Shown piece by piece: positions 34,886 through 43,963 of a stretch of 64,000 nt of DNA; within the stretch, counting starts at the first letter, position 1; the number at the start of each line of letters is the position of its first letter. The stretch lies in assembly GCF_001420595.1 (NCBI RefSeq), contig NZ_LJIX01000006.1, positions 3,147,058 through 3,211,057 on the forward strand. Direction: 5' to 3'. A program made the position numbers and the translations under genes. Source of the stretch: Cytobacillus solani. GTDB lineage: Bacteria > Bacillota > Bacilli > Bacillales > Cytobacillaceae. The notes under the pieces were generated by a model. The model searched no databases, was not told the DNA's origin, and saw only the letters and a list, made by a program, of their open reading frames with translations.

Positions 34886-36181
34886 TTATGGATATAAACG
34901 ATTTAATAGACGCGGGAATGGGATCGTTTCACGAACATGTTCAACCCCACTAATCCAGGCAACCGTTCTTTCCAGTCCAAGTCCAAACCCAGAATGTGGT
35001 ACAGATCCATATTGACGCAATTCTAAATACCATTTATAAGCGTCCATTTCTAAATTATGCTCTTCAAGACGCTTCTTCATTAAGTCATAGTCATGAATAC
35101 GCTCAGAGCCGCCAATGATTTCTCCATACCCCTCAGGAGCGATCAAATCTGCACATAGAACAACATCATCACGCTCAGGATGAGGCTGCATGTAGAATGG
35201 CTTTATTGCTTTCGGATAATGAGTAATAAACACTGGTTTATCGTAGCTCTCAGCAATAGCTGTTTCATGTGGCGCACCAAAATCATCGCCCCACTTAATA
35301 TCATCAAAGCCTTTTTCATTTAAGAATTTGATTGCATCATCGTAAGAAATACGCGGGAACGGTGCTTTAATGTTTTCAAGCTTTGATGTATCACGGCCAA
35401 GCGTTTTTAATTCTAGGCTGCAGTTTTTCAAAACAGATTGTACGATAAATGATACATATTCTTCTTGAACCTTTAAGCTATCCTCATGCTCATAGAATGC
35501 CATTTCAGGCTCTATCATCCAGAACTCAATTAAGTGTCGGCGTGTCTTTGACTTTTCCGCACGGAAGGTTGGCCCGAAAGAGAATACTTTTCCAAGCGCC
35601 ATTGCAGCTGCTTCCATATATAATTGTCCACTTTGTGAAAGATACGCATCTTCATCAAAATATTTTGTTGCAAATAATTCAGATGTTCCTTCTGGTGCAC
35701 TTCCAGTTAATATCGGCGGGTCCACCTTCACGAATCCTTGCTCATTATAAAATTCATACGTAGCACGAATAATTTCGTTACGAATTTTCATCACCGCATG
35801 CTGACGGCGTGAACGAAGCCATAAATGACGATTATCCATTAAAAACTCTGTTCCATGTTCCTTTGGAGTAATTGGATAATCTACAGCTCTTGAGATGACT
35901 TCAATATTCGTTACAAGCAATTCATAGCCAATTGGAGAACGCTCATCCTTTTGTACTTTTCCAGTAACATAAACGGATGACTCTTGTGTTACTGATTTTG
36001 CTTCTTGGAATACTTCTTCAGGTACATCTGTTTTTACGATAACCCCTTGAATAAAGCCTGTTCCATCACGAAGCTGAAGGAATGCAATCTTTCCGCTTGA
36101 GCGTTTATTAGCAATCCAAGCCCCAATCTTCACTTCTTGATCTTCATATTTGTAAACTTCAGATATCGTTGTTTTAACCAC
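34886..36181 (-). CDS. asnS: Asparaginyl-tRNA synthetase
   Basis: The 431-residue class IIb synthetase has an N-terminal OB-fold anticodon domain (about residues 10-105) and a catalytic core with the class II motifs: motif 2 [21 protein letters not shown] and motif 3 [11 protein letters not shown] near residue 405. FSFGPTF lies just before motif 2. It charges tRNA-Asn. Length matches B. subtilis AsnS (430). GGAGGGAAC precedes the ATG. The gene has its own terminator and lies downstream of aspB, which would supply related amino acids. Confidence 0.97.
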   Translation of the reverse strand: MVKTTISEVYKYEDQEVKIGAWIANKRSSGKIAFLQLRDGTGFIQGVIVKTDVPEEVFQEAKSVTQESSVYVTGKVQKDERSPIGYELLVTNIEVISRAVDYPITPKEHGTEFLMDNRHLWLRSRRQHAVMKIRNEIIRATYEFYNEQGFVKVDPPILTGSAPEGTSELFATKYFDEDAYLSQSGQLYMEAAAMALGKVFSFGPTFRAEKSKTRRHLIEFWMIEPEMAFYEHEDSLKVQEEYVSFIVQSVLKNCSLELKTLGRDTSKLENIKAPFPRISYDDAIKFLNEKGFDDIKWGDDFGAPHETAIAESYDKPVFITHYPKAIKPFYMQPHPERDDVVLCADLIAPEGYGEIIGGSERIHDYDLMKKRLEEHNLEMDAYKWYLELRQYGSVPHSGFGLGLERTVAWISGVEHVRETIPFPRLLNRLYP

Positions 36182-36262
36182 TGTGTTCCCTCCAAAAACT
36201 AGTAAATCTCGACTTATGTATCCTTTTTATTATACCTTCCGACATTGTGACAAGCAACTAAG

Positions 36263-36417
36263 AAAAGCGGAGGCGACTGGTTCAGCCTCGACAAGCATAA
36301 GACAAGCTGGCTAGAAGGTTGTTTTTTAACCTTCTAGCCAGATTGGCTTATGACCTCGAGGGGCTAGGAGCCGCAGCTAGACAAATGAAAAGCGGAGGCG
36401 ACTGTTCAGCCCCGACT
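36263..36417. repeat. Hairpin-forming intergenic repeat, one full copy and a truncated second
   Basis: The first copy starts AAAAGCGGAGGCGACTG, continues TTCAGCCTCGACAAGC and AAGACAAGC, carries a 14-bp hairpin (CTGGCTAGAAGGTT / AACCTTCTAGCCAG at 36307-36341) and ends CTAGGAGCCGCAGCTAGACAA. A second start of the same element (AAAAGCGGAGGCGACTG) lies at 36388. The same building blocks are seen at 50626 and 53001. No gene is present in the gap. Confidence 0.8.
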
Positions 36418-36424
36418 TAAACTT

Positions 36425-36535
36425 ATTCGCCAATATGGTATGTTTATTCGCCGTTATTCGCATATATTGGCCGTAGCAGCCGATATATGCGCCGTGCTAT
36501 TCAATTTATTCGCCAAAATACCATACATATTCGCC
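36425..36535. repeat. Array of ATTCGCC heptamers in the asnS-aspB gap
   Basis: ATTCGCC occurs at 36425, 36446, 36508 and 36529, with a shortened ATTCGC at 36456. Two pairs have 21-base spacing. Between the pairs is an imperfect hairpin (GCATATATTGGCC / GCCGATATATGC). Confidence 0.7.
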
Positions 36536-36551
36536 AATGCCCTATAATGAT

Positions 36552-36577
36552 AAAAGCGGCAGCCTAATTCGGCTGCC
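36552..36577 (-). terminator. Rho-independent terminator of aspB
   Basis: GGCAGCC pairs with GGCTGCC around TAATTC; on the minus strand a CGCTTTTATC tail follows. Confidence 0.85.
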
Positions 36578-36587
36578 AGCTCACAAA

Positions 36588-37778
36588 TTATTTCAGTTTG
36601 CTTTCAACAAATTCATGCATCCGACGAACAGCCTCTTCTAATAATTCAAGTGATGTTGCATAGGATAGACGAATATTATTTGGTGCACCAAAACCGGAGC
36701 CAGGAATCACTGCAACCATCGCTTCTTCTAATAAAGCTTGGGAGAAATCATCTACATTTGCAAAGCCTGTTAATTCGCATGCCTTGCTTACATTTGGAAA
36801 TAGATAAAAGGCTCCCTGCGGCTTTAAGCATGTAAAACCAGGAATGGCAATTAATTTTTCATAAATGGTATTAAGTCTATGCTCAAACGCTTCACGCATT
36901 TCTTGAAGCATTTTCTGTGATCCAGCGTAAGCTGCAATAGATCCGTATTGTGCTGTTGTTGTTGGGTTGGATGTACTATGGCTTGCAAGATTTGTCATCG
37001 CTTTAATAAGCTCCTTATTTCCTGCAGCATAGCCAATTCTCCAGCCAGTCATTGAGTGTGATTTCGATACACCATTAATGATTATCGTTTGTTCCTTTAA
37101 TTCTGGTGAAAGCCCAGCAATAGAGACGTGCCTATTATTGCCGTATACTAATTTTTCATAAATCTCATCCGAAATAATTAAAACTTCATGCTTCAGACAA
37201 ACTTCACCAATTGCTTCTAGCTCAGATTGTGAATAGAGCATTCCTGTTGGGTTGCTCGGTGAGTTAATAATGACTGCCTTTGTTTTCTTAGATATTGCCG
37301 ACGTTAATTGCTCTGGAGTAATTTTATAATCATTTTCTTCTTTTCCTTCAATGTAAACAGGAAGTCCGCCCGCTAGCTTTACTTGTTCAGGATAGCTGAC
37401 CCAATAAGGAGTTGGAATAATGACTTCATCCCCCTCATTAAGGAAGGCTTGGAATAATGTATACAATGCATGCTTAGCACCGTTCGTAACGATAATTTCA
37501 CTTGGATCATAAGTAATTCCTTGATCTTGAGCAAATTTATTTACGATTTCCTTTTTTAAAGCCGGAAGTCCAGCAGAAGGAGTATATTTCGTATGCCCTT
37601 CATTCATTGATTGTATCGCCGCATCAATTATATGCTGTGGGGTATTAAAATCTGGTTCCCCCGCGCCTAAACCAATGACATCAAAACCTTGTGCTTTCAA
37701 TTCTTTCGCCTTCGCAGTAATTGCCAATGTTGAAGAAGGGGTTAATGTTTTCACTCGTTGTGCTAATTGGATCTCCAT
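36588..37778 (-). CDS. aspB: Aspartate aminotransferase (class I, AspB-like)
   Basis: The 396-residue PLP enzyme has NSPSNPTGMLYS near residue 167, DEIYEKLVYG near 200, the PLP-binding lysine in GVSKSHSMTGWRIGY near 235 and a C-terminal arginine in NIRLSYATS. It belongs to the Bacillus AspB subgroup that moves the amino group from glutamate to oxaloacetate. ATG 37778 follows GGAGGAAG at five bases; an in-frame codon at 37805 overlaps ypmB and lacks a site. It lies 13 bases after ypmB and probably shares its transcript. Confidence 0.95.
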   Translation of the reverse strand: MEIQLAQRVKTLTPSSTLAITAKAKELKAQGFDVIGLGAGEPDFNTPQHIIDAAIQSMNEGHTKYTPSAGLPALKKEIVNKFAQDQGITYDPSEIIVTNGAKHALYTLFQAFLNEGDEVIIPTPYWVSYPEQVKLAGGLPVYIEGKEENDYKITPEQLTSAISKKTKAVIINSPSNPTGMLYSQSELEAIGEVCLKHEVLIISDEIYEKLVYGNNRHVSIAGLSPELKEQTIIINGVSKSHSMTGWRIGYAAGNKELIKAMTNLASHSTSNPTTTAQYGSIAAYAGSQKMLQEMREAFEHRLNTIYEKLIAIPGFTCLKPQGAFYLFPNVSKACELTGFANVDDFSQALLEEAMVAVIPGSGFGAPNNIRLSYATSLELLEEAVRRMHEFVESKLK

Positions 37779-37791
37779 TTTCTTCCTCCAT

Positions 37792-38274
37792 CTATAAGTT
37801 TTCAATTTTTTTCAGCCATTCACCTGTTTCAAAGTTAACATAATAATAATTGATTAAATCACCTTCGGAACGGTAGTAAATTTCCCATAAGGGAATATTT
37901 TTTTCTATCCCTAAGCGTACAGAAACTATTTCTTTCGGATTTTTTTCCTCACGAAGTTTACTTACCGCTTCTTTTTCAGAAACACCGTCTGACTGCTTCC
38001 GAACAATGATTCTTCCTTCTTTTTCAGGAATCCATACATAAATGTTTGTACCTTTAGCATTTTTACCTTTTACAACATAATAAGTTTCTTGTCCGTTGTA
38101 TAAATAAAAATCTTCTGCCTTCGTAAGTTCCGTTTCCTCCATCGCTGTTTGAACGGCTTTTTCCTCAGCTGTTTTCACAGGCTTTAATGCTTTTTGATAA
38201 ATAATTGTTCCAGAAACCAAAACAATGAGAATTATGAATATACTTATAATAATTATTTTTTTCACGAATGTCAC
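37792..38274 (-). CDS. ypmB: YpmB-like secreted/membrane-anchored protein (PepSY-like, DUF5590)
   Basis: The 160-residue protein has one N-terminal membrane helix (residues 6-27) and then two DUF5590/PepSY-like repeats outside the cell (YYVVKGKNAKGTNIYVWIPE and KNIPLWEIYYRSEGD regions). The size equals B. subtilis YpmB. The family is thought to act at the cell surface but its function is unknown. It begins five bases after ypmA and is followed 13 bases on by aspB, so ypmA-ypmB-aspB form one unit. Confidence 0.92.
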   Translation of the reverse strand: MTFVKKIIIISIFIILIVLVSGTIIYQKALKPVKTAEEKAVQTAMEETELTKAEDFYLYNGQETYYVVKGKNAKGTNIYVWIPEKEGRIIVRKQSDGVSEKEAVSKLREEKNPKEIVSVRLGIEKNIPLWEIYYRSEGDLINYYYVNFETGEWLKKIENL

Positions 38275-38279
38275 TCTTC

Positions 38280-38450
38280 TTATGTACGATAAATTGAAAA
38301 TACAGCTTTATTTTGATCTTCTTTGTCAAGTGCTAACCCAAACATTAAATCCTTTTCTTTTAATGTACGATTTAACACATCAACCACCTTATAAAGATCT
38401 GGGCTTAACTGAATTTTAACTGTCGAAATGACTTCAATTTTACTTTCCAT
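38280..38450 (-). CDS. ypmA: YpmA-like small protein
   Basis: The 56-residue protein starts MESKIEVISTVKIQL and contains YKVVDVLNRTLKEKDLMFGLAL. It matches the short YpmA family (about 56 residues) in size and position. The ATG at 38450 is set by GAGGAGG nine bases upstream; the open frame continues back without a site. It is the first gene of ypmA-ypmB-aspB, and dinG reads towards it from upstream. Function unknown. Confidence 0.9.
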   Translation of the reverse strand: MESKIEVISTVKIQLSPDLYKVVDVLNRTLKEKDLMFGLALDKEDQNKAVFSIYRT

Positions 38451-38615
38451 ACTGGAAATCCTCCTCATAGGCAACAAAATTTGTAACTTATATGTTTGAT
38501 TCATACGGATAAACTATATGTACGTAACTGTTCAAACCTTTAAATTAGTATAACAGCTAAATGATTTGCATTAAATATCAACTTTAAATTTCTTCTAATC
38601 CACTTACGTCTTTTG

Positions 38616-38637
38616 GCTGCGCTAGAATTAGCGCAGC
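38616..38637. other. Perfect inverted repeat behind dinG
   Basis: GCTGCGCTA pairs with TAGCGCAGC around GAAT. On the minus strand it follows the dinG stop by a few bases, but the T run sits on the plus-strand side, so it is not an ordinary terminator for dinG; it may still protect or end the transcript. Confidence 0.4.
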
Positions 38638-38643
38638 ATTTTT

Positions 38644-41445
38644 TTAAATCCACTCTTTAATCAATGGAATAATTTCATTTATCCCACTTTTTTCAACTGG
38701 TACTTCCGGTATCGATTGTAAAAATGCTTTCCCATATTTGGTAGTCACTAGCCTGCGGTCAAAAATAAAAATGAGCCCTCGGTCATTTTTCGTTCGAATT
38801 AATCTGCCGAAGCCTTGTTTAAAACGGATAATCGCTTCTGGCAATGAATAATCAGAGAAAGGGTTACCGCCGCTTTGTTTAATTTGGTCGCACTTCGCAT
38901 CTGTTAACGGTTCATCCGGAGGTGAGAAAGGCAAGCGAACAATAATTAAACAAGTTAAATCCTCGCCAGGTATATCTACACCTTCCCAGAAGCTGCTCGT
39001 TCCTAATAGGATTGCTTTATCAAACTTTTGAAAATTCCTCGTTAATCTTGACCTGCTTCCACTTGAAATTCCTTGGGCAATAATTGCATAGTCATTTAGA
39101 AATCCTGATTCCTTTATGAGTTCATACGTTTTTCTAAGCATTTCATGAGAGGTAAATAAAATAAGCATTCGCCCTTTTGTTACTTCTGCAATGGAAATAA
39201 TATGTTCCGTAATCGATGCAACGTATTCTTCCAGCGGAACGGCATTTACCTCAGGTAGATCATCAGGAATAATAAGCTTTACTTGTTCCTTATAGTTAAA
39301 TGGTGATTGAATTTGCTGTACTGAACAATCTGATGCCGTTAATCCAAGCTCTGTTAACATATAATTAAACGAATTTTTCACTGATAAAGTTGCAGAAGTT
39401 ATGATTGCACACTTCTTTTTTTCAAAGAATTGCTCTTTTAAATAATTCTCAACAGTAACTGGCTGTGCGTACACTGTTGTTGCATTTTGCATGGCACGCT
39501 CGTCCATTTCAATCCATGATACAAATTGCTCAGAAGGGTGTAAAAAGATATTTTTGACAACGAAAGAGAGGTCCTTTAATTCTTCAACAAGTGACGTTAA
39601 TTCTTCCATTGAGGACTTTTCCCTAGCGGATAACGATTCCTGAACTGTTTTGATGAAATCAAGTCTTGCATGAACCATTTCAACGAAATCTTTAACGAAG
39701 AAAATAAATCGCTCAGCAGAAATTTCAACCGCTCTCCATTCCATATTTGCATCATCAACAGTCAATCGACAGCTAATTCTGTTATATCCTTTACTCGCCT
39801 TCTTTCTCTTTTTAGCATAATAGCTGATCACTTTAAATAGTTCATCTGCTTCTAGACTTAGCTCAGCCATCATTTGGTTCACTTCAAAAGAATGAAGGAG
39901 TTCATGCTTGTTTATCCATTCCTTTTCCAAAATTTGCTCTAGCTTATGCAGCAGTTGCTTTTGCTCGATGAGACCAATTTGACTAAGAAGCAATCGGGTA
40001 GATAAATAATCAAATGTAAAACCGAAATGCTTTCCCGATACTTTCATAAAATGATGTCCTTCATCAATAACCACATGGGTATATTCAGGCAATATTTTAT
40101 GATCTGTTACAAGATCGGTTAAAAGTAAGGAGTGATTTGTAATAATTATATCTGATTGCAAGGCTTCTTTTCTTGCACGCATATAAAAATCCCTAGACAG
40201 CCAAGATTTATTTTTCAAGAAGACGGTTTCGTCATTTTTTATTTTATTCCAGTAGAGCATCCCCCCACTAGATAAATTCAACTCATCGATATCTCCATAA
40301 ATCGTTTCTGTCAACCAAACAAGAATCTGCATTTTCGTAAGAATCGTATCATAATTATCGTCTTGGTCCTTTAATGTTTGTTCAAATTTGGCAAGGCTTA
40401 TATAATGGCTTCTGCCTTTTAACAACACCGCTTTAATTGGAAAAGAAAGCATTTTTGCAAGCCTTGGAATATCATTAGACAGCAATTGTTCCTGCAGCTG
40501 AGTCGTATATGTACTAATTATGATCGTTCGGTTATTTTCTTTCGCATAAATAGCAGAAGGAATCAAATAGGCAAGGGATTTTCCAACACCAGTACCTGCT
40601 TCGATCATCGCATGCCTCTCTTGATTAAAAGCATCATAAACAGAATCCATCATGTCGAATTGACCTAAGCGGGTTTCAAAAGCGGAAAAAGCTTTTCGAA
40701 ATAGCTCCTCTTTCTCCTCATTGCCCACGGGATAGTTAATTTGCTGCATTTTGCTATTTTCTGTTTGATCCATTCCTTTTTTAAGCGCAATTCCATGATG
40801 AATTTCAAGAATATCTGGAATAGTTTCGATCGACGATTCTTTTTTTACAATAATATTGTCAATAAGAAGGTCTAAATCACTTTTTAAGCCGCTAGAAAGC
40901 TTATGAAGCTGTTTTACCGTATTTAATGGCAGTTGCTCAAGTCTTTCTAAAAGACGCAAAAGAAGCTCTGCTGTAACGTATGCATCACTATCAGCTTGAT
41001 GTGGACGTTCATGGTTTAACCCTTCTCTTATCGCAAGTTCAGATAATTGAAAGCTATCTGCCGTTGGCATAAGTACTCTCGACATTTCCACTGTATCCAA
41101 TATTGGGCCATAAAATCCGTTATACCCTGTTTCAATTAATTCCTCTTGTAAAAATGAAAGGTCAAAAAGTACGTTATGGGCAACAAAATATGCTCCCTCT
41201 AATAGGGTTAATACTTTAGGGGCAATTTCTGAAAAATCAGGGGCATTCTCAACCATCTGGTCATTTAAGCCGGTTAATTCTTCAATAAAAGGCGGAATCG
41301 CTTTTCCGGGATTGACGAAAGAAGAATATTCTTCAGTAATTTTTCCATTTTCAATGACAACTGCAGCAAATTGTATGATTTTATCGCCCTTCTTTGGAGC
41401 GTTACCAGTTGTTTCTAAATCAATTACAACATATTTATTACCCAT
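38644..41445 (-). CDS. dinG: DinG-type helicase with N-terminal 3'-5' exonuclease domain
   Basis: The 933-residue protein starts with a DEDDh exonuclease (VIDLETTGNAPKKGDKI near residue 8, FVAHNVLFDLSFL near 98 and HQADSDAYVTAELL near 160) and continues as an XPD-type helicase (EAGTGVGKS near residue 285, DEGHHF near 465, GFGRLIRT near the end). This domain order is that of Gram-positive DinG; in Staphylococcus the protein acts mainly as a nuclease, and no Fe-S cysteine group is evident here. ATG 41445 has AGAGGTG six bases upstream. It lies between ypmA and panD as in B. subtilis. Confidence 0.95.
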   Translation of the reverse strand: MGNKYVVIDLETTGNAPKKGDKIIQFAAVVIENGKITEEYSSFVNPGKAIPPFIEELTGLNDQMVENAPDFSEIAPKVLTLLEGAYFVAHNVLFDLSFLQEELIETGYNGFYGPILDTVEMSRVLMPTADSFQLSELAIREGLNHERPHQADSDAYVTAELLLRLLERLEQLPLNTVKQLHKLSSGLKSDLDLLIDNIIVKKESSIETIPDILEIHHGIALKKGMDQTENSKMQQINYPVGNEEKEELFRKAFSAFETRLGQFDMMDSVYDAFNQERHAMIEAGTGVGKSLAYLIPSAIYAKENNRTIIISTYTTQLQEQLLSNDIPRLAKMLSFPIKAVLLKGRSHYISLAKFEQTLKDQDDNYDTILTKMQILVWLTETIYGDIDELNLSSGGMLYWNKIKNDETVFLKNKSWLSRDFYMRARKEALQSDIIITNHSLLLTDLVTDHKILPEYTHVVIDEGHHFMKVSGKHFGFTFDYLSTRLLLSQIGLIEQKQLLHKLEQILEKEWINKHELLHSFEVNQMMAELSLEADELFKVISYYAKKRKKASKGYNRISCRLTVDDANMEWRAVEISAERFIFFVKDFVEMVHARLDFIKTVQESLSAREKSSMEELTSLVEELKDLSFVVKNIFLHPSEQFVSWIEMDERAMQNATTVYAQPVTVENYLKEQFFEKKKCAIITSATLSVKNSFNYMLTELGLTASDCSVQQIQSPFNYKEQVKLIIPDDLPEVNAVPLEEYVASITEHIISIAEVTKGRMLILFTSHEMLRKTYELIKESGFLNDYAIIAQGISSGSRSRLTRNFQKFDKAILLGTSSFWEGVDIPGEDLTCLIIVRLPFSPPDEPLTDAKCDQIKQSGGNPFSDYSLPEAIIRFKQGFGRLIRTKNDRGLIFIFDRRLVTTKYGKAFLQSIPEVPVEKSGINEIIPLIKEWI

Positions 41446-41563
41446 ACTAAACACCTCTAACATTCAGTCAATCAAACGGTATCACAAAAATGGAAAAAGA
41501 AAAAGACATATACCTTTCTAATTATATTTTTAGCTATATTTACCTGTATCCATACCTGAATAA

Positions 41564-41593
41564 GAAAAGCTGACCAGATATATCCAGTCAGCT
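41564..41593 (-). terminator. Rho-independent terminator of panBCD
   Basis: On the minus strand AGCTGACTGG pairs with CTGGTCAGCT (one internal mismatch) around ATATAT and is followed by TTTTCTT. It lies 15 bases behind the panD stop. Confidence 0.85.
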
Positions 41594-41607
41594 ATTGATC
41601 ATCACAT

Positions 41608-41991
41608 TTAATAAATCGTCTTCTCCGGTTCATGGTTGATCATATTTTTGATTCGATTGTTTTCATCCATGATGGCTACTTTTGGTTCATGATTCGGAAC
41701 ATTTTCCTCAGCAATCATTGCGTAGGAAATAATAATAACGATATCCCCCTCTTGAACAAGGCGTGCTGCCGCTCCGTTTACACAAATAACACCAGAACCT
41801 CTTTCCCCGGGGATAATATATGTTTCAAATCTTGCACCATTATTATTGTTAACAATTTGCACTTTCTCATTTGGAACCATGCCGACTGCATCAAGAATGT
41901 CTGTATCAATCGTAATACTTCCTACATAATTTAAATTTGCCTCTGTGACAACGGCACGATGAATTTTGCCGTTCATCATGGTGCGGAACAT
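41608..41991 (-). CDS. panD: Aspartate 1-decarboxylase precursor
   Basis: The 127-residue proenzyme has the self-cleavage site Gly24-Ser25 in YVGSITID; cleavage makes the pyruvoyl group on the new alpha chain. [19 protein letters not shown] is the typical active-site end. It decarboxylates aspartate to beta-alanine for pantothenate. The ATG follows AGGGGGAAA. It is the last gene of panB-panC-panD, 11 bases after panC, and a terminator follows. Confidence 0.97.
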   Translation of the reverse strand: MFRTMMNGKIHRAVVTEANLNYVGSITIDTDILDAVGMVPNEKVQIVNNNNGARFETYIIPGERGSGVICVNGAAARLVQEGDIVIIISYAMIAEENVPNHEPKVAIMDENNRIKNMINHEPEKTIY

Positions 41992-42002
41992 GATGTTTCC
42001 CC

Positions 42003-42857
42003 CTATTTTTCATTAATTTCTAAAATGATATTATCAATCAAACGTGCTTTCGAAAACTTTACTGCCATCGCAATAATAAACTTCCCATTTAACTTAGTCA
42101 TTTCTTCCAGCATCGGATAGGAATATGCTTCAATATAATCAATCTTGCCATCCGTATTCTCAGCTATCATCTCTGTTATGAAAGTGATCACTGTTTGTGG
42201 ATTTCTTTCTCCTTCAAGAATCATTTCTTTTGCTCTTAAAAGACTTTGATAAAGTATAGGAGCCTGTTCTCTTTCATTTGGAAGCAAGTTTACATTCCTT
42301 GAGCTTTTTGCCAGCCCATCCATTTCTCTGACCGTTTCGACAGGAATAATTTCAATCGGAAAGTGAAAATCATTTACTAGCCCTTCCACGACAGCCACCT
42401 GCTGTGCATCCTTCGTCCCAAAATAAGCCCTTTCAGGTTGTACAATATGAAAGAGTTTTGTCAGCACAGTTGCCACACCATCAAAATGACCAGGTCGAGA
42501 TTTCCCGCACAAGACATCTGTTCTTTCATTTACTTTTATCGTAATAGAAGATGGGTGCGGATACATCTCTTCCACCGATGGGTAAAAGATGTAATCAACC
42601 ATTTTCTTTTCCGCTAATTCTTTGTCTCTTTCAAAATCCCTTGGATAAGAACTGAGATCTTCCGTTGGACCAAATTGAAGTGGGTTGACAAAAATGCTTA
42701 TGACAACTATGTCATTTTCTTCTCGGGCTTTTTCCATCAAGGTTAAGTGGCCTTCATGTAAAAAGCCCATTGTTGGAACATATCCGATTGATTGTCCGTC
42801 TTGTTTTGCATGCGATATCGTGTTCTGCATTTCCTCAATTGTTGTTATTACTCTCAT
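42003..42857 (-). CDS. panC: Pantoate-beta-alanine ligase (pantothenate synthetase)
   Basis: The 284-residue protein has the nucleotide-binding [14 protein letters not shown] (HIGH-like), [18 protein letters not shown] near residue 62, [14 protein letters not shown] near residue 122 and [11 protein letters not shown]. It joins pantoate to beta-alanine with ATP. It overlaps panB by four bases (ATGA), so translation is coupled, and is followed by panD. Length is as in B. subtilis (286). Confidence 0.97.
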   Translation of the reverse strand: MRVITTIEEMQNTISHAKQDGQSIGYVPTMGFLHEGHLTLMEKAREENDIVVISIFVNPLQFGPTEDLSSYPRDFERDKELAEKKMVDYIFYPSVEEMYPHPSSITIKVNERTDVLCGKSRPGHFDGVATVLTKLFHIVQPERAYFGTKDAQQVAVVEGLVNDFHFPIEIIPVETVREMDGLAKSSRNVNLLPNEREQAPILYQSLLRAKEMILEGERNPQTVITFITEMIAENTDGKIDYIEAYSYPMLEEMTKLNGKFIIAMAVKFSKARLIDNIILEINEK

Positions 42858-43690
42858 GCTTTCCCTCCGTACAAACTAAGCAATTCTTCTTCCTTCATCG
42901 TAAAGCTGTGCTGATCATTCGGAAATAAACCTTGTTTCACTTCCTGACAATAGGATTTTAACCCTTGTTCAACATGATCGTTCAACTGCGAGTATTGCTT
43001 AACAAATTTCGGAACACGTTCCACACCATAAGTAAGCACGTCATGGTAGACAAGAACTTGTCCATCAGTATCCACTCCAGCTCCAATTCCAATTGTTGGA
43101 ATCTTAATGGATGTGGAAATTTCTTTTGCCAATTGCTTGGGAACACATTCTAATACAAGGGCAAAAGCCCCAGCCTCTTCACATTTTTTGGCATCCTCAA
43201 TTAACTTTTTCGCAGCTTCTGCATTTTTGCCTTGAACCTTATATCCTCCTAAAACACCAACCGATTGCGGAGTCAGTCCTAAATGAGCGACAACTGGAAT
43301 GCCTGCTTTTGTTAATGCGCGAATGCTGTTAATAACCTCATCTGCCCCTTCGATCTTGACCGCATGTGCACCTGTTTCTTGAATCAGTCTTGCTCCATTT
43401 AAAAGCGTGTCTCTCATGGATAAGTGATAACTCATAAACGGAAGATCGACAACAATAAATGTATCCTTTGCTCCGCGCTTCACTGCCTTCGCATGGTGAA
43501 CCATATCATCCATTGTTACCGGAATGGTTGATTCATACCCTAAGACAACCATTCCTAATGAATCCCCGACTAATATCATGTCGACTCCAGATTTCTCAGC
43601 TAGTTTCGCTTCTGGATAATCATAGGCCGTTAACATGACAATCTTTTCACCATTTTCTTTCATTTTCATGAAATCGGTCGTTTGCTTCAT
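42854..43690 (-). CDS. panB: 3-methyl-2-oxobutanoate hydroxymethyltransferase
   Basis: The 278-residue TIM barrel has [15 protein letters not shown] at its start, [16 protein letters not shown] with metal-binding D, and [11 protein letters not shown] and [11 protein letters not shown] segments typical of PanB. It makes ketopantoate from ketoisovalerate with 5,10-methylene-THF. The ATG follows AAGGAGGAC. It is the first gene of panBCD and lies behind a leader with hairpins and a terminator, so transcription is probably controlled by attenuation. Confidence 0.97.
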   Translation of the reverse strand: MKQTTDFMKMKENGEKIVMLTAYDYPEAKLAEKSGVDMILVGDSLGMVVLGYESTIPVTMDDMVHHAKAVKRGAKDTFIVVDLPFMSYHLSMRDTLLNGARLIQETGAHAVKIEGADEVINSIRALTKAGIPVVAHLGLTPQSVGVLGGYKVQGKNAEAAKKLIEDAKKCEEAGAFALVLECVPKQLAKEISTSIKIPTIGIGAGVDTDGQVLVYHDVLTYGVERVPKFVKQYSQLNDHVEQGLKSYCQEVKQGLFPNDQHSFTMKEEELLSLYGGKA

Positions 43691-43751
43691 TTCTTGTCCT
43701 CCTTTTTTTAAGGAAGAGGGTGATATAAAGCTAGAGCTATTTTTTGCAAAA

Positions 43752-43778
43752 TAAAAACCCTTCTGAATACACAGAAGG
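43752..43778 (-). terminator. Terminator inside the panB leader
   Basis: On the minus strand CCTTCTG pairs with CAGAAGG around TGTATT and is followed by GTTTTTATTTT. It lies before the panB ribosome site, so it would end transcripts early unless the leader prevents it. Confidence 0.85.
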
Positions 43779-43811
43779 ATAGAAATTTAGCTCAGATTTG
43801 CAATTCATCCC

Positions 43812-43897
43812 TCTGTCCCGGTCCATTATGGATCTAGGCAGAAATCTTTAATTTATTTGATATCAAATTGGTGCAGTTCAACAAGAGGATACTGCCC
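43812..43897 (-). ncRNA. pan-motif-like leader RNA with two tandem hairpins
   Basis: On the minus strand the first hairpin (43897-43870) pairs GGGCAGT with ACTGCACC, leaving one A bulged on the 3' side and an A after the 5' arm. The second (43842-43812) pairs TCTGCCT...TCCA with TGGA...GGGACAGA, again with single unpaired A residues on either side. Two tandem hairpins with bulged adenosines upstream of panB is the description of the pan motif known from Firmicutes, including B. subtilis. A TGATATACT (extended -10) near 43925 would start the leader. The ligand, if any, is not known to me. Pairings were drawn by hand. Confidence 0.65.
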
Positions 43898-43963
43898 GAG
43901 AAAAACACTTTCGTTTTTCAAATAAAGTATATCAAATCAAGGAATAACCTGACTACAAAAATA

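Noticed and set aside
36425-36535. CRISPR array
   Set aside because: The repeats are only seven bases, spacers are too short and no cas genes are near.
43737-43945. T-box riboswitch upstream of panB
   Set aside because: No T-box sequence (GGTGGNACCGCG) is present; the bulged-A hairpins fit the pan motif better.
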